11,066 nt of DNA from Candidatus Nitrotoga sp. CP45. GTDB taxonomy: Bacteria; Bacteroidota; Bacteroidia; Flavobacteriales; Flavobacteriaceae. The notes beneath the pieces are model-generated. The model had not been told where the DNA came from. It saw only the letters and a list, made by a program, of their open reading frames with translations, and ran no database searches. The stretch lies in contig CALQCV020000041.1 of the NCBI GenBank assembly GCA_943329165.2, positions 1 to 11,066 on the forward strand. Reading direction: 5' to 3'. Numbering within the stretch: the stretch's first letter is position 1; every line of letters begins with the position of its first letter. A program made the position numbers and the translations under genes. Shown here piece after piece: positions 1 to 6,141 of the stretch.

Positions 1-139
1 AATCTAATGCTCTTGTCGTGACATAGTAGCGCCAACCTATAATGGCCATTTGCCATTTTTTTGCTTTGCTTAAATCTAGTTGTTGTTTGGTAAAACTAGG
101 CAACAGGAGTTTATTTACTTTTGCAATTATTTTATACAT
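1..139 (-). CDS. Small conserved-looking protein, 46 codons visible, 3' end at window edge
   Basis: Reading the minus strand, an ATG at 139-137 opens 46 codons without a stop. Only the first base (T) of codon 47 is inside the window, so a stop there is possible but not seen. The product starts MYKIIAKVNKLLLP and contains a hydrophobic patch MAIIGWRYYVTT near its end. It is basic, with no signal peptide and no domain I can name. The ATG lies 2 bases after the MFS stop codon (TGA-GA-ATG), so the two are almost certainly one transcript and probably translationally coupled. I recall short flavobacterial proteins of similar look that databases label SsrA-binding protein. No SmpB fold fits in this length, so I would not transfer that name. 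Function unknown. Confidence 0.6.
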   Translation of the reverse strand, partial: MYKIIAKVNKLLLPSFTKQQLDLSKAKKWQMAIIGWRYYVTTRALD

Positions 140-141
140 TC

Positions 142-1359
142 TCATCTATTTTCTTGTTTAATAAGGCGAAATACCCAAATACCAGAAAGCATTCCCAATA
201 AACCTAGTATGCCCATAACCAACCAGTTTACTTGATAGCCATGATATTCGATGATTTCCATTCCAACTTTAGAGCTTATTATGTGGGCCAAACTAAAACT
301 CATGGTATAAATAGCCATATATCTTCCTTCATGACCTTTTGGTGCTCTACTTAAGGCAACTGAATTCGAAAAAGGAAAAGCAAACATTTCGCCAACAGTC
401 ATAAATAGCATCATTAGGATTAAAACGCCAGCCCAAGTATTAATAAGCAATAGAAATAAACCTATTGCCATTAAGAAACAACCCATTGCTACTACTTTGA
501 CTTTACTTATTTTATGCCGTTCTACGTAACTCACAAGAGGCATTTCTAGAAAGAAAATCATCAGACCGTTCATGGTTAAAAGTAACCCTACTTGAAATTC
601 TGTTAAGTTAAATTGTTCTTTGTGGTATAACGGAATTGTAGTGAAAACTTGAAAAAATAATACACCTGAAACAAAGCAGGTAAAAAGGAAAATCAAAAAT
701 GGTTTGTCTTTAAATACGGAATGCGTCAACACAGCATCGGGCTGTTTCTTATCAATAAAAGGTGATTTTTTCTTTTCTTTTACTTTGATCCAAAAAATCA
801 GAATGGCTATAATACAAGTCAATCCATCAATCCAAAACAAGCCACGATAGCCAATACTCATGATAATTAACCCGCCTAAAGCCGGACCAGCAGCAAATCC
901 AAGATTAATGGCTAGTCGGACTAAAGTTAGCGCACGTGTTCTGTTTTCGGGTTTGGCGTAAGCACCAATCGATACAAACATGGCAGGGCGAAACATATCG
1001 GCAACAATCATAATCAAAAACATACTGACGCAAAGACCGACAAAACTGGTTATAAACTGTATCACAAAAAACATCAATCCGCTGGTAAGCAAACTAAAAA
1101 TCATGATTTTATAAAATCCGATTTTGTCTGAGAGTTTGCCACCAAGCCACGAACCAATTATAGATCCGGTTCCAAAGCAAACCATAATCCAACCAACTTC
1201 GCTATAACTAAAATGTAAATCTTCCTTTAAATATTTTGATAAAAAAGGAAGCACCATTGTCCCAGCACGATTGATAAAAGTGATGAACGCAAGTATCCAA
1301 ATTTCTCTTGTAAATCCTTTGAAGTTGTCGATGTAGCGTTGAAAGGCCGTTTTGAGCAT
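142..1359 (-). CDS. MFS transporter, probable drug or metabolite exporter
   Basis: This 405-residue protein has about twelve hydrophobic segments and the size of a classic major facilitator. The cytoplasmic loop after TM2 carries the family's motif A in the form GKLSDKIG (residues 74-81), which normally supports proton-driven transport. TM1 ends with an NRAGTMVLPF element (30-39) like that of MdtH-type multidrug transporters. A lysine-rich central loop (about residues 193-210) separates the two six-helix halves. The substrate cannot be read from sequence; efflux of a toxic compound is a family-based guess. The ATG at 1359 gives a normal N-terminal amphipathic stretch before TM1. No SD sequence precedes it, and only a weak TAAATTTA candidate (1379-1386) resembles a -7 element. 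A 46-codon gene follows 2 bases downstream. Confidence 0.95.
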   Translation of the reverse strand: MLKTAFQRYIDNFKGFTREIWILAFITFINRAGTMVLPFLSKYLKEDLHFSYSEVGWIMVCFGTGSIIGSWLGGKLSDKIGFYKIMIFSLLTSGLMFFVIQFITSFVGLCVSMFLIMIVADMFRPAMFVSIGAYAKPENRTRALTLVRLAINLGFAAGPALGGLIIMSIGYRGLFWIDGLTCIIAILIFWIKVKEKKKSPFIDKKQPDAVLTHSVFKDKPFLIFLFTCFVSGVLFFQVFTTIPLYHKEQFNLTEFQVGLLLTMNGLMIFFLEMPLVSYVERHKISKVKVVAMGCFLMAIGLFLLLINTWAGVLILMMLFMTVGEMFAFPFSNSVALSRAPKGHEGRYMAIYTMSFSLAHIISSKVGMEIIEYHGYQVNWLVMGILGLLGMLSGIWVFRLIKQENR

Positions 1360-1424
1360 TGGGGATTGTTTGATTTTGTAAATTTACAATGTTTTTTGAA
1401 GCTATTCCAGCTATCCATTACAAT

Positions 1425-1470
1425 CTTTTATAAATTGCCATGGGTACAAACCCACGGCAATTTATAAAAG
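1425..1470. repeat. 21-bp REP-like palindrome in the divergent MFS/tatD gap
   Basis: Arms 1425-1445 and 1450-1470 are complementary at 20 of 21 positions around a 4-base spacer (acaa). The core is GC-rich (gccatgggt / acccacggc) and the outer part AT-rich. The single imperfect pair (1440 with 1455) is A-C in plus-strand RNA but U-G in minus-strand RNA, so the hairpin would be fully paired in the MFS leader. No T-tract follows on either strand and both flanking genes point away, so it is not a terminator. The layout resembles REP palindromes spread by RAYT transposases, but no transposase is present here. Confidence 0.75.
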
Positions 1471-1542
1471 GATTTCCATTATTATCTGGGCTAGGATTTT
1501 GTTTTTCTAATGAAAATCAGTGATAATGTATGAAATCTGTGC

Positions 1543-1550
1543 TATTTTTG
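1543..1550 (+). promoter_or_regulatory. Bacteroidota -7 promoter element for the TatD-family gene
   Basis: TATTTTTG matches the TAnnTTTG -7 consensus exactly. It ends 3 bases before the ATG at 1554, so transcription would begin at or next to that ATG. No convincing TTG -33 element lies at the usual spacing. Confidence 0.5.
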
Positions 1551-1553
1551 CAC

Positions 1554-2210
1554 ATGTCTTTTTTCAACCTTCATACACATAAATTCAGTAACGATTCATC
1601 CATTTTAGAATTGGTCAATCAATATCCTTGGGAATTTGATAATGCAATCCCACAGTATTCTATTGGTATTCATCCTTGGTATATAAATGAAGAACGATTG
1701 GCAAGTGATTTGAAAATGATAGAGGAGAAACTACCATTAAAAGAGTGTTTAGCTCTCGGCGAATGTGGTTTGGATAGACGTATTGAAGTTCCGATAGCTT
1801 TGCAAATCGACGTTTTTGAAAAGCAGATTGCTTTGGCTGAAAAGTATCAGAAACCATTGGTATTACATTTAGTTGCCGCTTTTGATGAACTTATCGAAAT
1901 CAAAATACGGTTAAAAATTTCCGTACCGATAATTATTCATGGGTTTTCTAAAAATGAGCAAGTTGCCAAGCAATTGATAGCGAATGGGTTTTATCTTTCT
2001 TTTGGAAAATACTTACTTCGAAACCCTGAATTAAAAGAAGTCTTTCAGTCTATTCCAAACGACAAATTTTTCCTTGAAACCGATACTATTGAAGAAACTT
2101 TAGAAGAAGTTTATGATTTGGCGGCACTATATAAAGGTTGCACTTTAGCGGAGATGCAAGAGATAATAAAAACCAATTGGGAGAAAGTTTTTAGACTAAA
2201 AATCGATTAA
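1554..2210 (+). CDS. TatD-family metal-dependent hydrolase (short form)
   Basis: A 218-residue protein of the TatD family, metal-dependent TIM-barrel hydrolases, many of which are DNases. Visible elements in order are the N-terminal metal ligands HTH (7-9), GIHPW (38-42), GECGLD (69-74) with the ligand Glu70, His105, HGFS (129-132, family usually HCFSG) and ETD (175-177) with the final ligand Asp177. All expected metal ligands are present. The usual H-x-R is replaced by HLV at 105-107, and the protein is about 40 residues shorter than typical 255-265-residue members. An ATG at 1530 is in frame, but a -7 element (1543-1550) lies inside that extension and TatD proteins begin only a few residues before HxH, so 1554 is preferred. 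tcdA follows on the same strand, but with its own candidate promoter. DNase activity is family inference. Confidence 0.88.
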   Translation: MSFFNLHTHKFSNDSSILELVNQYPWEFDNAIPQYSIGIHPWYINEERLASDLKMIEEKLPLKECLALGECGLDRRIEVPIALQIDVFEKQIALAEKYQKPLVLHLVAAFDELIEIKIRLKISVPIIIHGFSKNEQVAKQLIANGFYLSFGKYLLRNPELKEVFQSIPNDKFFLETDTIEETLEEVYDLAALYKGCTLAEMQEIIKTNWEKVFRLKID

Positions 2211-2219
2211 TTCATTGCT

Positions 2220-2237
2220 TAATTTTGCTTATTTTTG
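2220..2237 (+). promoter_or_regulatory. Two tandem -7 elements upstream of tcdA
   Basis: TAATTTTG (2220-2227) and TATTTTTG (2230-2237) both match TAnnTTTG and are offset by exactly 10 bases. Either would give a leader of roughly 40-55 bases before the ATG at 2284. No clear TTG -33 element is seen at the normal distance, so which is used is unknown. Confidence 0.45.
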
Positions 2238-2283
2238 CCACTTCTAAAAGGTCTAAAAATCTAATTATCTAACAATCATAACG

Positions 2284-3039
2284 ATGGCAAAGTGGCAGGA
2301 AAGAGCTGAACTTTTATTTAAAACCGAGGGCTTAACTAATTTAAAGAATTCCAATGTATTGGTCGTCGGATTGGGCGGAGTTGGGTCATTTGCAGCAGAG
2401 TTTTTGGCTCGTGCCGGTGTGGGTAACTTAACCATTGTTGATGGGGATGTTGTAGATATTACAAACATCAACAGACAATTGCCTGCGTTACATTCTACTG
2501 TTGGCATGCCTAAAGTTCATGTTGTTGGTGATAGATTGATGGATATTAATCCGGAATTGAACTTAACTCGAGTAGAAGAATTTCTTTCGCCGGAACGTTC
2601 CTTAGAAATTGTGACTCCCGATTTTGATTATGTTTTAGACTGTATTGATAGTGTTACACCAAAACTTAATCTGATTGCAGCCTGCAAAAGAAAGCGTGTC
2701 AAAGTAATTTCGAGCATGGGAGCAGGAGGAAAGATGGATGCTTCAAAGGTGAAAGTCGCCAATATCAAAAATACAGCACATTGTCATTTGGCGAAGACCA
2801 TCAGAAAGCGTTTGAAAAAGATGCATATCGATAAACTAAAAGTAGTGTTCTCTTCTGAAATACAGGATGCCAGCAGCTTGAAAATGACAGACGGAACCAA
2901 TTACAAAAGATCGTTTTATGGCACCAACAGTTATATGCCGTGTCTCTTCGGTTTGTATGCTGCAGAGACGGTGATTCGCTATTTATTGAAGAAAGAGAAT
3001 ATTTTGCAGTCGCAGTCGCAGTTTTCAGAAAATTCGTAA
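2284..3039 (+). CDS. tcdA: tRNA threonylcarbamoyladenosine dehydratase
   Basis: A 251-residue E1-like (ThiF/MoeB superfamily) enzyme. TcdA uses ATP to convert t6A at tRNA position 37 to the cyclic form ct6A. The Rossmann nucleotide-binding loop GLGGVGS is at residues 29-35. The ATP-contacting D-x-D stretch followed by NINRQLPAL is at 53-69, and DCIDSVTPK (118-126) matches the TcdA-specific IDSVRPK block of the E. coli enzyme. GAGGKMD (146-152) and the arginine/lysine-rich KTIRKRLKK follow, then a GTNSYMP segment near the C-terminus, where TcdA proteins carry a conserved GxGAAT-like turn. It is slightly shorter than E. coli TcdA (268). The last 11 or so residues are serine/glutamine-rich and are encoded by an intergenic-type repeat, so they are probably not part of the fold. 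The start is supported by the N-terminal helix ERAELLF. Confidence 0.92.
   Translation: MAKWQERAELLFKTEGLTNLKNSNVLVVGLGGVGSFAAEFLARAGVGNLTIVDGDVVDITNINRQLPALHSTVGMPKVHVVGDRLMDINPELNLTRVEEFLSPERSLEIVTPDFDYVLDCIDSVTPKLNLIAACKRKRVKVISSMGAGGKMDASKVKVANIKNTAHCHLAKTIRKRLKKMHIDKLKVVFSSEIQDASSLKMTDGTNYKRSFYGTNSYMPCLFGLYAAETVIRYLLKKENILQSQSQFSENS
3006..3021 (+). repeat. Short tandem repeat of GCAGTC at the 3' end of tcdA
   Basis: The hexamer GCAGTC occurs 2.7 times in a row within the tcdA reading frame, encoding SQSQ. The same GCAGTCG-like word recurs in the repeat element just downstream (cagtcgcac at 3061-3069), suggesting a shared origin. Confidence 0.6.
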
Positions 3040-3106
3040 TTTATTCCGCTGCGCTCCATACAGTCGCACTGCGTGCTCGAGTCATAATTTCTAATTCGTA
3101 ATTTAT
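3031..3106 (+). repeat. Interspersed ~53-bp repeat, copy 1, bounded by a 14-bp direct repeat
   Basis: The segment 3038-3090 is about 46/51 identical, with two single-base gaps, to the reverse complement of 7599-7649. It is bounded by identical 14-base words AATTCGTAATTTAT at 3031-3044 and 3093-3106, of which the first contains the tcdA stop codon. On the minus strand the core holds a GCAC-gca-GTGC hairpin and an AGCGC-AGCGG pair. It fills nearly all of the gap between tcdA and the HAD gene and has no coding capacity. Confidence 0.75.
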
Positions 3107-3110
3107 CCAA

Positions 3111-3767
3111 ATGATTAAAACCGTAATATTCGATATGGATGGTGTTATTGTTGATACGGAACCGGTACACCATCATGCTTATAATGAGCATTTTACTCAA
3201 CTTAACATTGACGTTTCTCCTGAAATGTATTCTTCGTTTACAGGCAATTCGACTAAGAATATTTTTGAGCGATTGAAAGCTCAATTTAATTTAGATGAAG
3301 AAGTGAATGCTTTGGTTGAAACTAAGCGTAAGCTGTTTAACGATGCTTTTGACAGCAAAGAAGATTTGTATTTGTTGGATGGTGTTGAAGATTTGATTAA
3401 AGATTTATACAGCAATGGTATGCAGTTGGTCTTAGCTTCGTCTTCAGCAACGGTAACAATTAATAGAGTTTTTAATCGTTTTGGATTGTATAAGTATTTT
3501 ACACATATCGTTTCGGGAGAAGATTTCCCAAAGTCTAAACCACATCCTGCTATATTTCTAAAAGCCGCCGAATTATCGCAAACGCCAGTAGAAAATTGTA
3601 TCGTCATAGAAGACAGCACCAACGGAATAATGGCTGCCAAAGCTGCTTGTATTTATTGCATTGGGTATGATAGCTTTCATTCCAAAATGCAGGATTACTC
3701 ATTGGCCGATATGGTAATTAAAGATTTTAAGGAGTTGAGTTTTGAGAGGATAAAGGGTTTAAAATAG
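3111..3767 (+). CDS. HAD-superfamily phosphatase, beta-phosphoglucomutase-like (subfamily IA)
   Basis: A 218-residue haloacid dehalogenase protein with all four motifs. Motif I DMDGVIVDTEP spans residues 8-18, with nucleophile Asp8 and acid/base Asp10. Motif II is SSS at 110-112, the motif III lysine lies in KSKPHP (141-146), and motif IV is VIEDSTNG (165-172) with metal-binding Glu167/Asp168. The helical cap lies between motifs I and II, as in subfamily IA. Such enzymes dephosphorylate or isomerise small sugar phosphates in the cytoplasm; the substrate cannot be told from sequence. Specific beta-phosphoglucomutase activity is unproven, since no maltose or trehalose phosphorylase gene is nearby. 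It lies 71 bases after tcdA, with a repeat element between them, so co-transcription is plausible but not certain. The ATG at 3111 is right before the first beta strand. Confidence 0.92.
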   Translation: MIKTVIFDMDGVIVDTEPVHHHAYNEHFTQLNIDVSPEMYSSFTGNSTKNIFERLKAQFNLDEEVNALVETKRKLFNDAFDSKEDLYLLDGVEDLIKDLYSNGMQLVLASSSATVTINRVFNRFGLYKYFTHIVSGEDFPKSKPHPAIFLKAAELSQTPVENCIVIEDSTNGIMAAKAACIYCIGYDSFHSKMQDYSLADMVIKDFKELSFERIKGLK

Positions 3768-3788
3768 GTTTTTCCTTTTGAGGGAAAT

Positions 3789-3814
3789 AAAAAAAGCCAG
3801 CTTTCACTGGCTTT
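3789..3814 (-). terminator. Rho-independent terminator of the lipoprotein gene
   Basis: An 8-bp perfect stem (aaagccag 3793-3800, ctggcttt 3807-3814) with a 6-base loop is followed, on the minus strand, by seven T's. It lies about 25 bases past the lipoprotein stop. In plus-strand RNA the same hairpin follows the HAD gene but lacks an immediate T-tract, so termination in that direction would be weaker. Confidence 0.75.
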
Positions 3815-3839
3815 CACTAATTTTATGAAGAGTAGAGAT

Positions 3840-4061
3840 TTATTTTTTTACCTCTAATTCAACTTTTTTACTGTTTACATCAACACCATTACTGTCAATC
3901 TTTACTGAAGTTCCATCTTCTTCTTTTGATACTTCCTTAACGACAGTGTCAGTTGTGACTGTGTTGGTTTCAATAGTATCCGTTGTTTTTTCTACTTTTT
4001 TACCGCACGATGTTATCATTAAAAATGAGAAAAAGGCTAAACATAATCCAATATTTTTCAT
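3840..4061 (-). CDS. Small lipoprotein of unknown function
   Basis: A 73-residue precursor with a signal peptide: Lys2, a hydrophobic stretch at 4-16, then the lipobox ITSC with the lipidated cysteine at 19. The mature part (about 55 residues) begins CGKKVEK and is rich in Thr, Val, Lys, Glu and Asp, with alternating polar-hydrophobic residues and no Cys, Trp or Tyr. It is probably largely extended or disordered. No acidic stretch of the known Bacteroidota surface-export type (K-D/E-D/E or SDDFE-like) directly follows the cysteine, so a periplasm-facing anchor is more likely than surface display. The gene is monocistronic, with its own terminator and a weak candidate promoter. Similar short Thr-rich lipoproteins are common in flavobacteria; no function is known to me. 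Confidence 0.85.
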   Translation of the reverse strand: MKNIGLCLAFFSFLMITSCGKKVEKTTDTIETNTVTTDTVVKEVSKEEDGTSVKIDSNGVDVNSKKVELEVKK

Positions 4062-4084
4062 AGTAATATATTTTAAGTGAAAGA

Positions 4085-4092
4085 TAAAGGTA
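4085..4092 (-). promoter_or_regulatory. Possible -7 element for the small lipoprotein gene
   Basis: On the minus strand TACCTTTA matches TAnnTTTG at all but the last base and lies 23 bases before the ATG at 4061. A TTTA about 20 bases further upstream may be a degenerate -33. Weak support. Confidence 0.3.
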
Positions 4093-4135
4093 CGTTATAA
4101 GTTTGCGGTAAACTATTAATTTTCAAAGTATTAAT

Positions 4136-5422
4136 TTATCCCACAGCCTCTTTATAAACTCTCAAGCACTTTTCTCTTGCTTCTTTGTGATCTACTATTG
4201 GATTTGGATATTCCAAAGAATTCAACTCTGGAATCCATTTTTTTATGTAGACTAAATCCTTATCAAATTTTTTGATTTGTTCGGTTGGGTTGAATATTCT
4301 GAAATAAGGTGCTGCATCAACACCACTTCCTGCGGCCCATTGCCAGTTGCCCACATTGCTAGATTGTTCGTAATCTAAAAGTTTTGTAGCAAAATATGTT
4401 TCACCCCAACGCCAGTCAATTAGTAAATGTTTGCATAGAAAACTGGCCACTATCATTCGCACCCGATTATGCATATGCCCTGTTTCATTTAGTTCTCTCA
4501 TTCCTGCATCTACAAAAGGATATCCCGTTTTTCCTTCACACCATTTTTGGAATAGGGATTCATTATTATCCCAAACAATGCTATCATATTTTGGTCGGAA
4601 ACTCGAATTAATTGTTTGTGGAAAATGCCAAAGAATTTGCATAAAGAACTCACGCCAGATTAATTCTTTTAGAAAAGTTTCGTTTTTGCTTTCGATTGCT
4701 TTTGCCACCATTTTCCGAATAGAAACAACACCAAAACGTAGATAAATTCCAAGATAAGATGTTTTATTCAGTGCAGGAAAATTCCGTGTTGCTTCGTAAT
4801 TATCGATTAAAGAATCAGAAATGTCATAAGGTATAACTCTGATTTTTGAAACTTCAAAACCAATGGTTGCCAAGCTCAAAAATGAATAGGAGTGAGCTGT
4901 TATTTTATTTAGTAACTCTTCTGATTTGTAATGAATTAATTGGGATTTTCTAAAGTTATCTTTCCACTTATTGGAATAAGGCGTATAGACTACATATGGC
5001 GTTCCATCATCTTTAACAACTTCGCTTTTTTCAAAGATAACTTGATCTTTACTAGTTTTGAATTCGATGTTATTATCCTTGAACAAACGGTATAATTCTA
5101 AATCGCGTTTTCGTGCATAGGGTTCGTAATCGTGGTTGGTAAAAATAGTTTTAATTTGGTTTTCACCTATTAATTTGGTGAAGACGTCAAAAGGATTTCC
5201 GTGAAATACCGCTACTGATTTCCCAATTGCCTGCAGTTGATTTTGTATTTTTTCTACCTGTTGGTGAATAAAGGTTACACGCGCATCGTTTTTGGGTAAT
5301 TGAGAAAGAATAGTTTCATCGAATATAAATATTGGCAATACTTCTTCATTGCTGTTTAAAGCATGAAAAAGGCCAACATTGTCTTCTAATCGCAAATCGC
5401 GTCGAAACCAAAATAGGTTCAT
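4136..5422 (-). CDS. phrB: Deoxyribodipyrimidine photolyase (class I cryptochrome/photolyase family)
   Basis: A 428-residue light-driven DNA repair flavoprotein that splits UV-induced pyrimidine dimers. The N-terminal alpha/beta antenna domain begins LFWFRRDLRLEDN (3-15). The FAD-binding helical domain has ELIWREF (253-259; Trp256 corresponds to E. coli Trp277, which stacks on the lesion), WCEGKTGYP (294-302), HMHNRVRM (316-323) and the signature NWQWAAGSGVDAAPYFR (359-375). The electron-transfer triad of E. coli (W306, W359, W382) is intact as Trp284, Trp337 and Trp360. Asn356 matches the flavin-contacting Asn378, favouring a true photolyase over a plant-type cryptochrome. It is somewhat shorter than E. 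coli PhrB (472) through trimmed loops. It is the last gene of a minus-strand operon, 22 bases after the SDR-like gene. The antenna cofactor cannot be told from sequence. Confidence 0.95.
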   Translation of the reverse strand: MNLFWFRRDLRLEDNVGLFHALNSNEEVLPIFIFDETILSQLPKNDARVTFIHQQVEKIQNQLQAIGKSVAVFHGNPFDVFTKLIGENQIKTIFTNHDYEPYARKRDLELYRLFKDNNIEFKTSKDQVIFEKSEVVKDDGTPYVVYTPYSNKWKDNFRKSQLIHYKSEELLNKITAHSYSFLSLATIGFEVSKIRVIPYDISDSLIDNYEATRNFPALNKTSYLGIYLRFGVVSIRKMVAKAIESKNETFLKELIWREFFMQILWHFPQTINSSFRPKYDSIVWDNNESLFQKWCEGKTGYPFVDAGMRELNETGHMHNRVRMIVASFLCKHLLIDWRWGETYFATKLLDYEQSSNVGNWQWAAGSGVDAAPYFRIFNPTEQIKKFDKDLVYIKKWIPELNSLEYPNPIVDHKEAREKCLRVYKEAVG

Positions 5423-5444
5423 TGTAGTTATAGATTATGAGTTA

Positions 5445-6140
5445 TTAGTTTACTAAAAGTGATGACATGCCGCCATCAACGTGAAAGATTTGACCAGTAA
5501 TCCAAGAACTCTTTTCGGTTAAAAGAAAATTCGCCATTTGCGAAATATCGTCCGTTGTTCCAAATCGTTTTAAAGGATGACGTTGTGCTGATTTTTCTCT
5601 TTTTTCATCATTACTTAAAAATTTGTCTGCTAATGGTGTGTCAGTCAATGAGGGTGCGATTACGTTTACTCTTATTTTTGGCGCGTATTCGGCAGCTAAT
5701 GCTTTGGCAAAACCTTCAATTGCTCCTTTTGAAGCGGCAACACTCGTGTGAAAAGGCATTCCCATTTTGACTGCAACTGTACTAAATAAAACAATGCTTG
5801 CTTGTTCAGAAGCAGTTAGCTGTGGTAAAACACTTTGTATGACTTTTATCATCGAAAAGAAATTAAGTTGCATATCGTTTTCAAAGGTTTCTAATTTTAA
5901 ACCACGAAAAGGGCGTAAATTAATACTTCCCGGACAATATACCAATCCGTCAATAACAGCTGGTAATTTAGAACTGTCAAGCACATCAGTTGTGGCATCA
6001 AATGGTATGTGTGTAACGTTTAGATTTGATAAATTTTCGTTCGTTCTAGAGGCAACAAAAACATTGTTTTCGTTTTGTAATTCTTTTGCCAATTCATATC
6101 CGATGCCATAAGAGCCTCCAATTAATAGTATATTTTTCAT
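5445..6140 (-). CDS. Short-chain dehydrogenase-like protein lacking the catalytic tyrosine
   Basis: A 231-residue Rossmann protein of the SDR superfamily. The cofactor loop GGSYGIG (8-14) and SRTNE (31-35) suggest NAD(P) binding, with Ser31-Arg32 favouring NADP. Asn93, the HPLKRFGTTDDIS block (188-200) and the C-terminal GQIFHVDGG (216-224) are standard. The active site is not: where YxxxK is expected it reads VAASK, so Tyr is Val134 while Lys138 remains, and the catalytic Ser position is best aligned to Thr121, with Ser120 next to it. The motif IAPSLTDTPLA (161-171) is normal. The ATG at 6140 lies 1 base after the SRPBCC stop; an alternative start at 6173 would overlap that gene by 32 bases and adds residues before the first beta strand. 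It may be a binding or regulatory protein, or use another catalytic residue such as His131. Confidence 0.88.
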   Translation of the reverse strand: MKNILLIGGSYGIGYELAKELQNENNVFVASRTNENLSNLNVTHIPFDATTDVLDSSKLPAVIDGLVYCPGSINLRPFRGLKLETFENDMQLNFFSMIKVIQSVLPQLTASEQASIVLFSTVAVKMGMPFHTSVAASKGAIEGFAKALAAEYAPKIRVNVIAPSLTDTPLADKFLSNDEKREKSAQRHPLKRFGTTDDISQMANFLLTEKSSWITGQIFHVDGGMSSLLVN

Positions 6141-6141
6141 C

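Noticed and set aside
1425..1470. Palindrome as a bidirectional terminator
   Set aside because: Both flanking genes are transcribed away from it and no T-tract follows on either strand.
1530..1553. Longer start for the TatD-family protein at the ATG at 1530
   Set aside because: The extension overlaps a perfect -7 element and adds 8 residues before the HxH motif, which TatD proteins place within the first 10 residues.
2979..3284. Minus-strand frame spanning the repeat element between tcdA and the HAD gene
   Set aside because: It covers the ends of two real genes plus a repeat and shows no domain or start signals.
3281..3640. Open frame of about 119 codons opposite the HAD gene
   Set aside because: It is antisense to conserved HAD motifs, with no recognisable domain; a frame shadow.
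4431..4745. Open frame of about 104 codons on the plus strand opposite the photolyase gene
   Set aside because: It lies entirely within a well-conserved photolyase frame, has no promoter and gives a composition unlike real proteins here.
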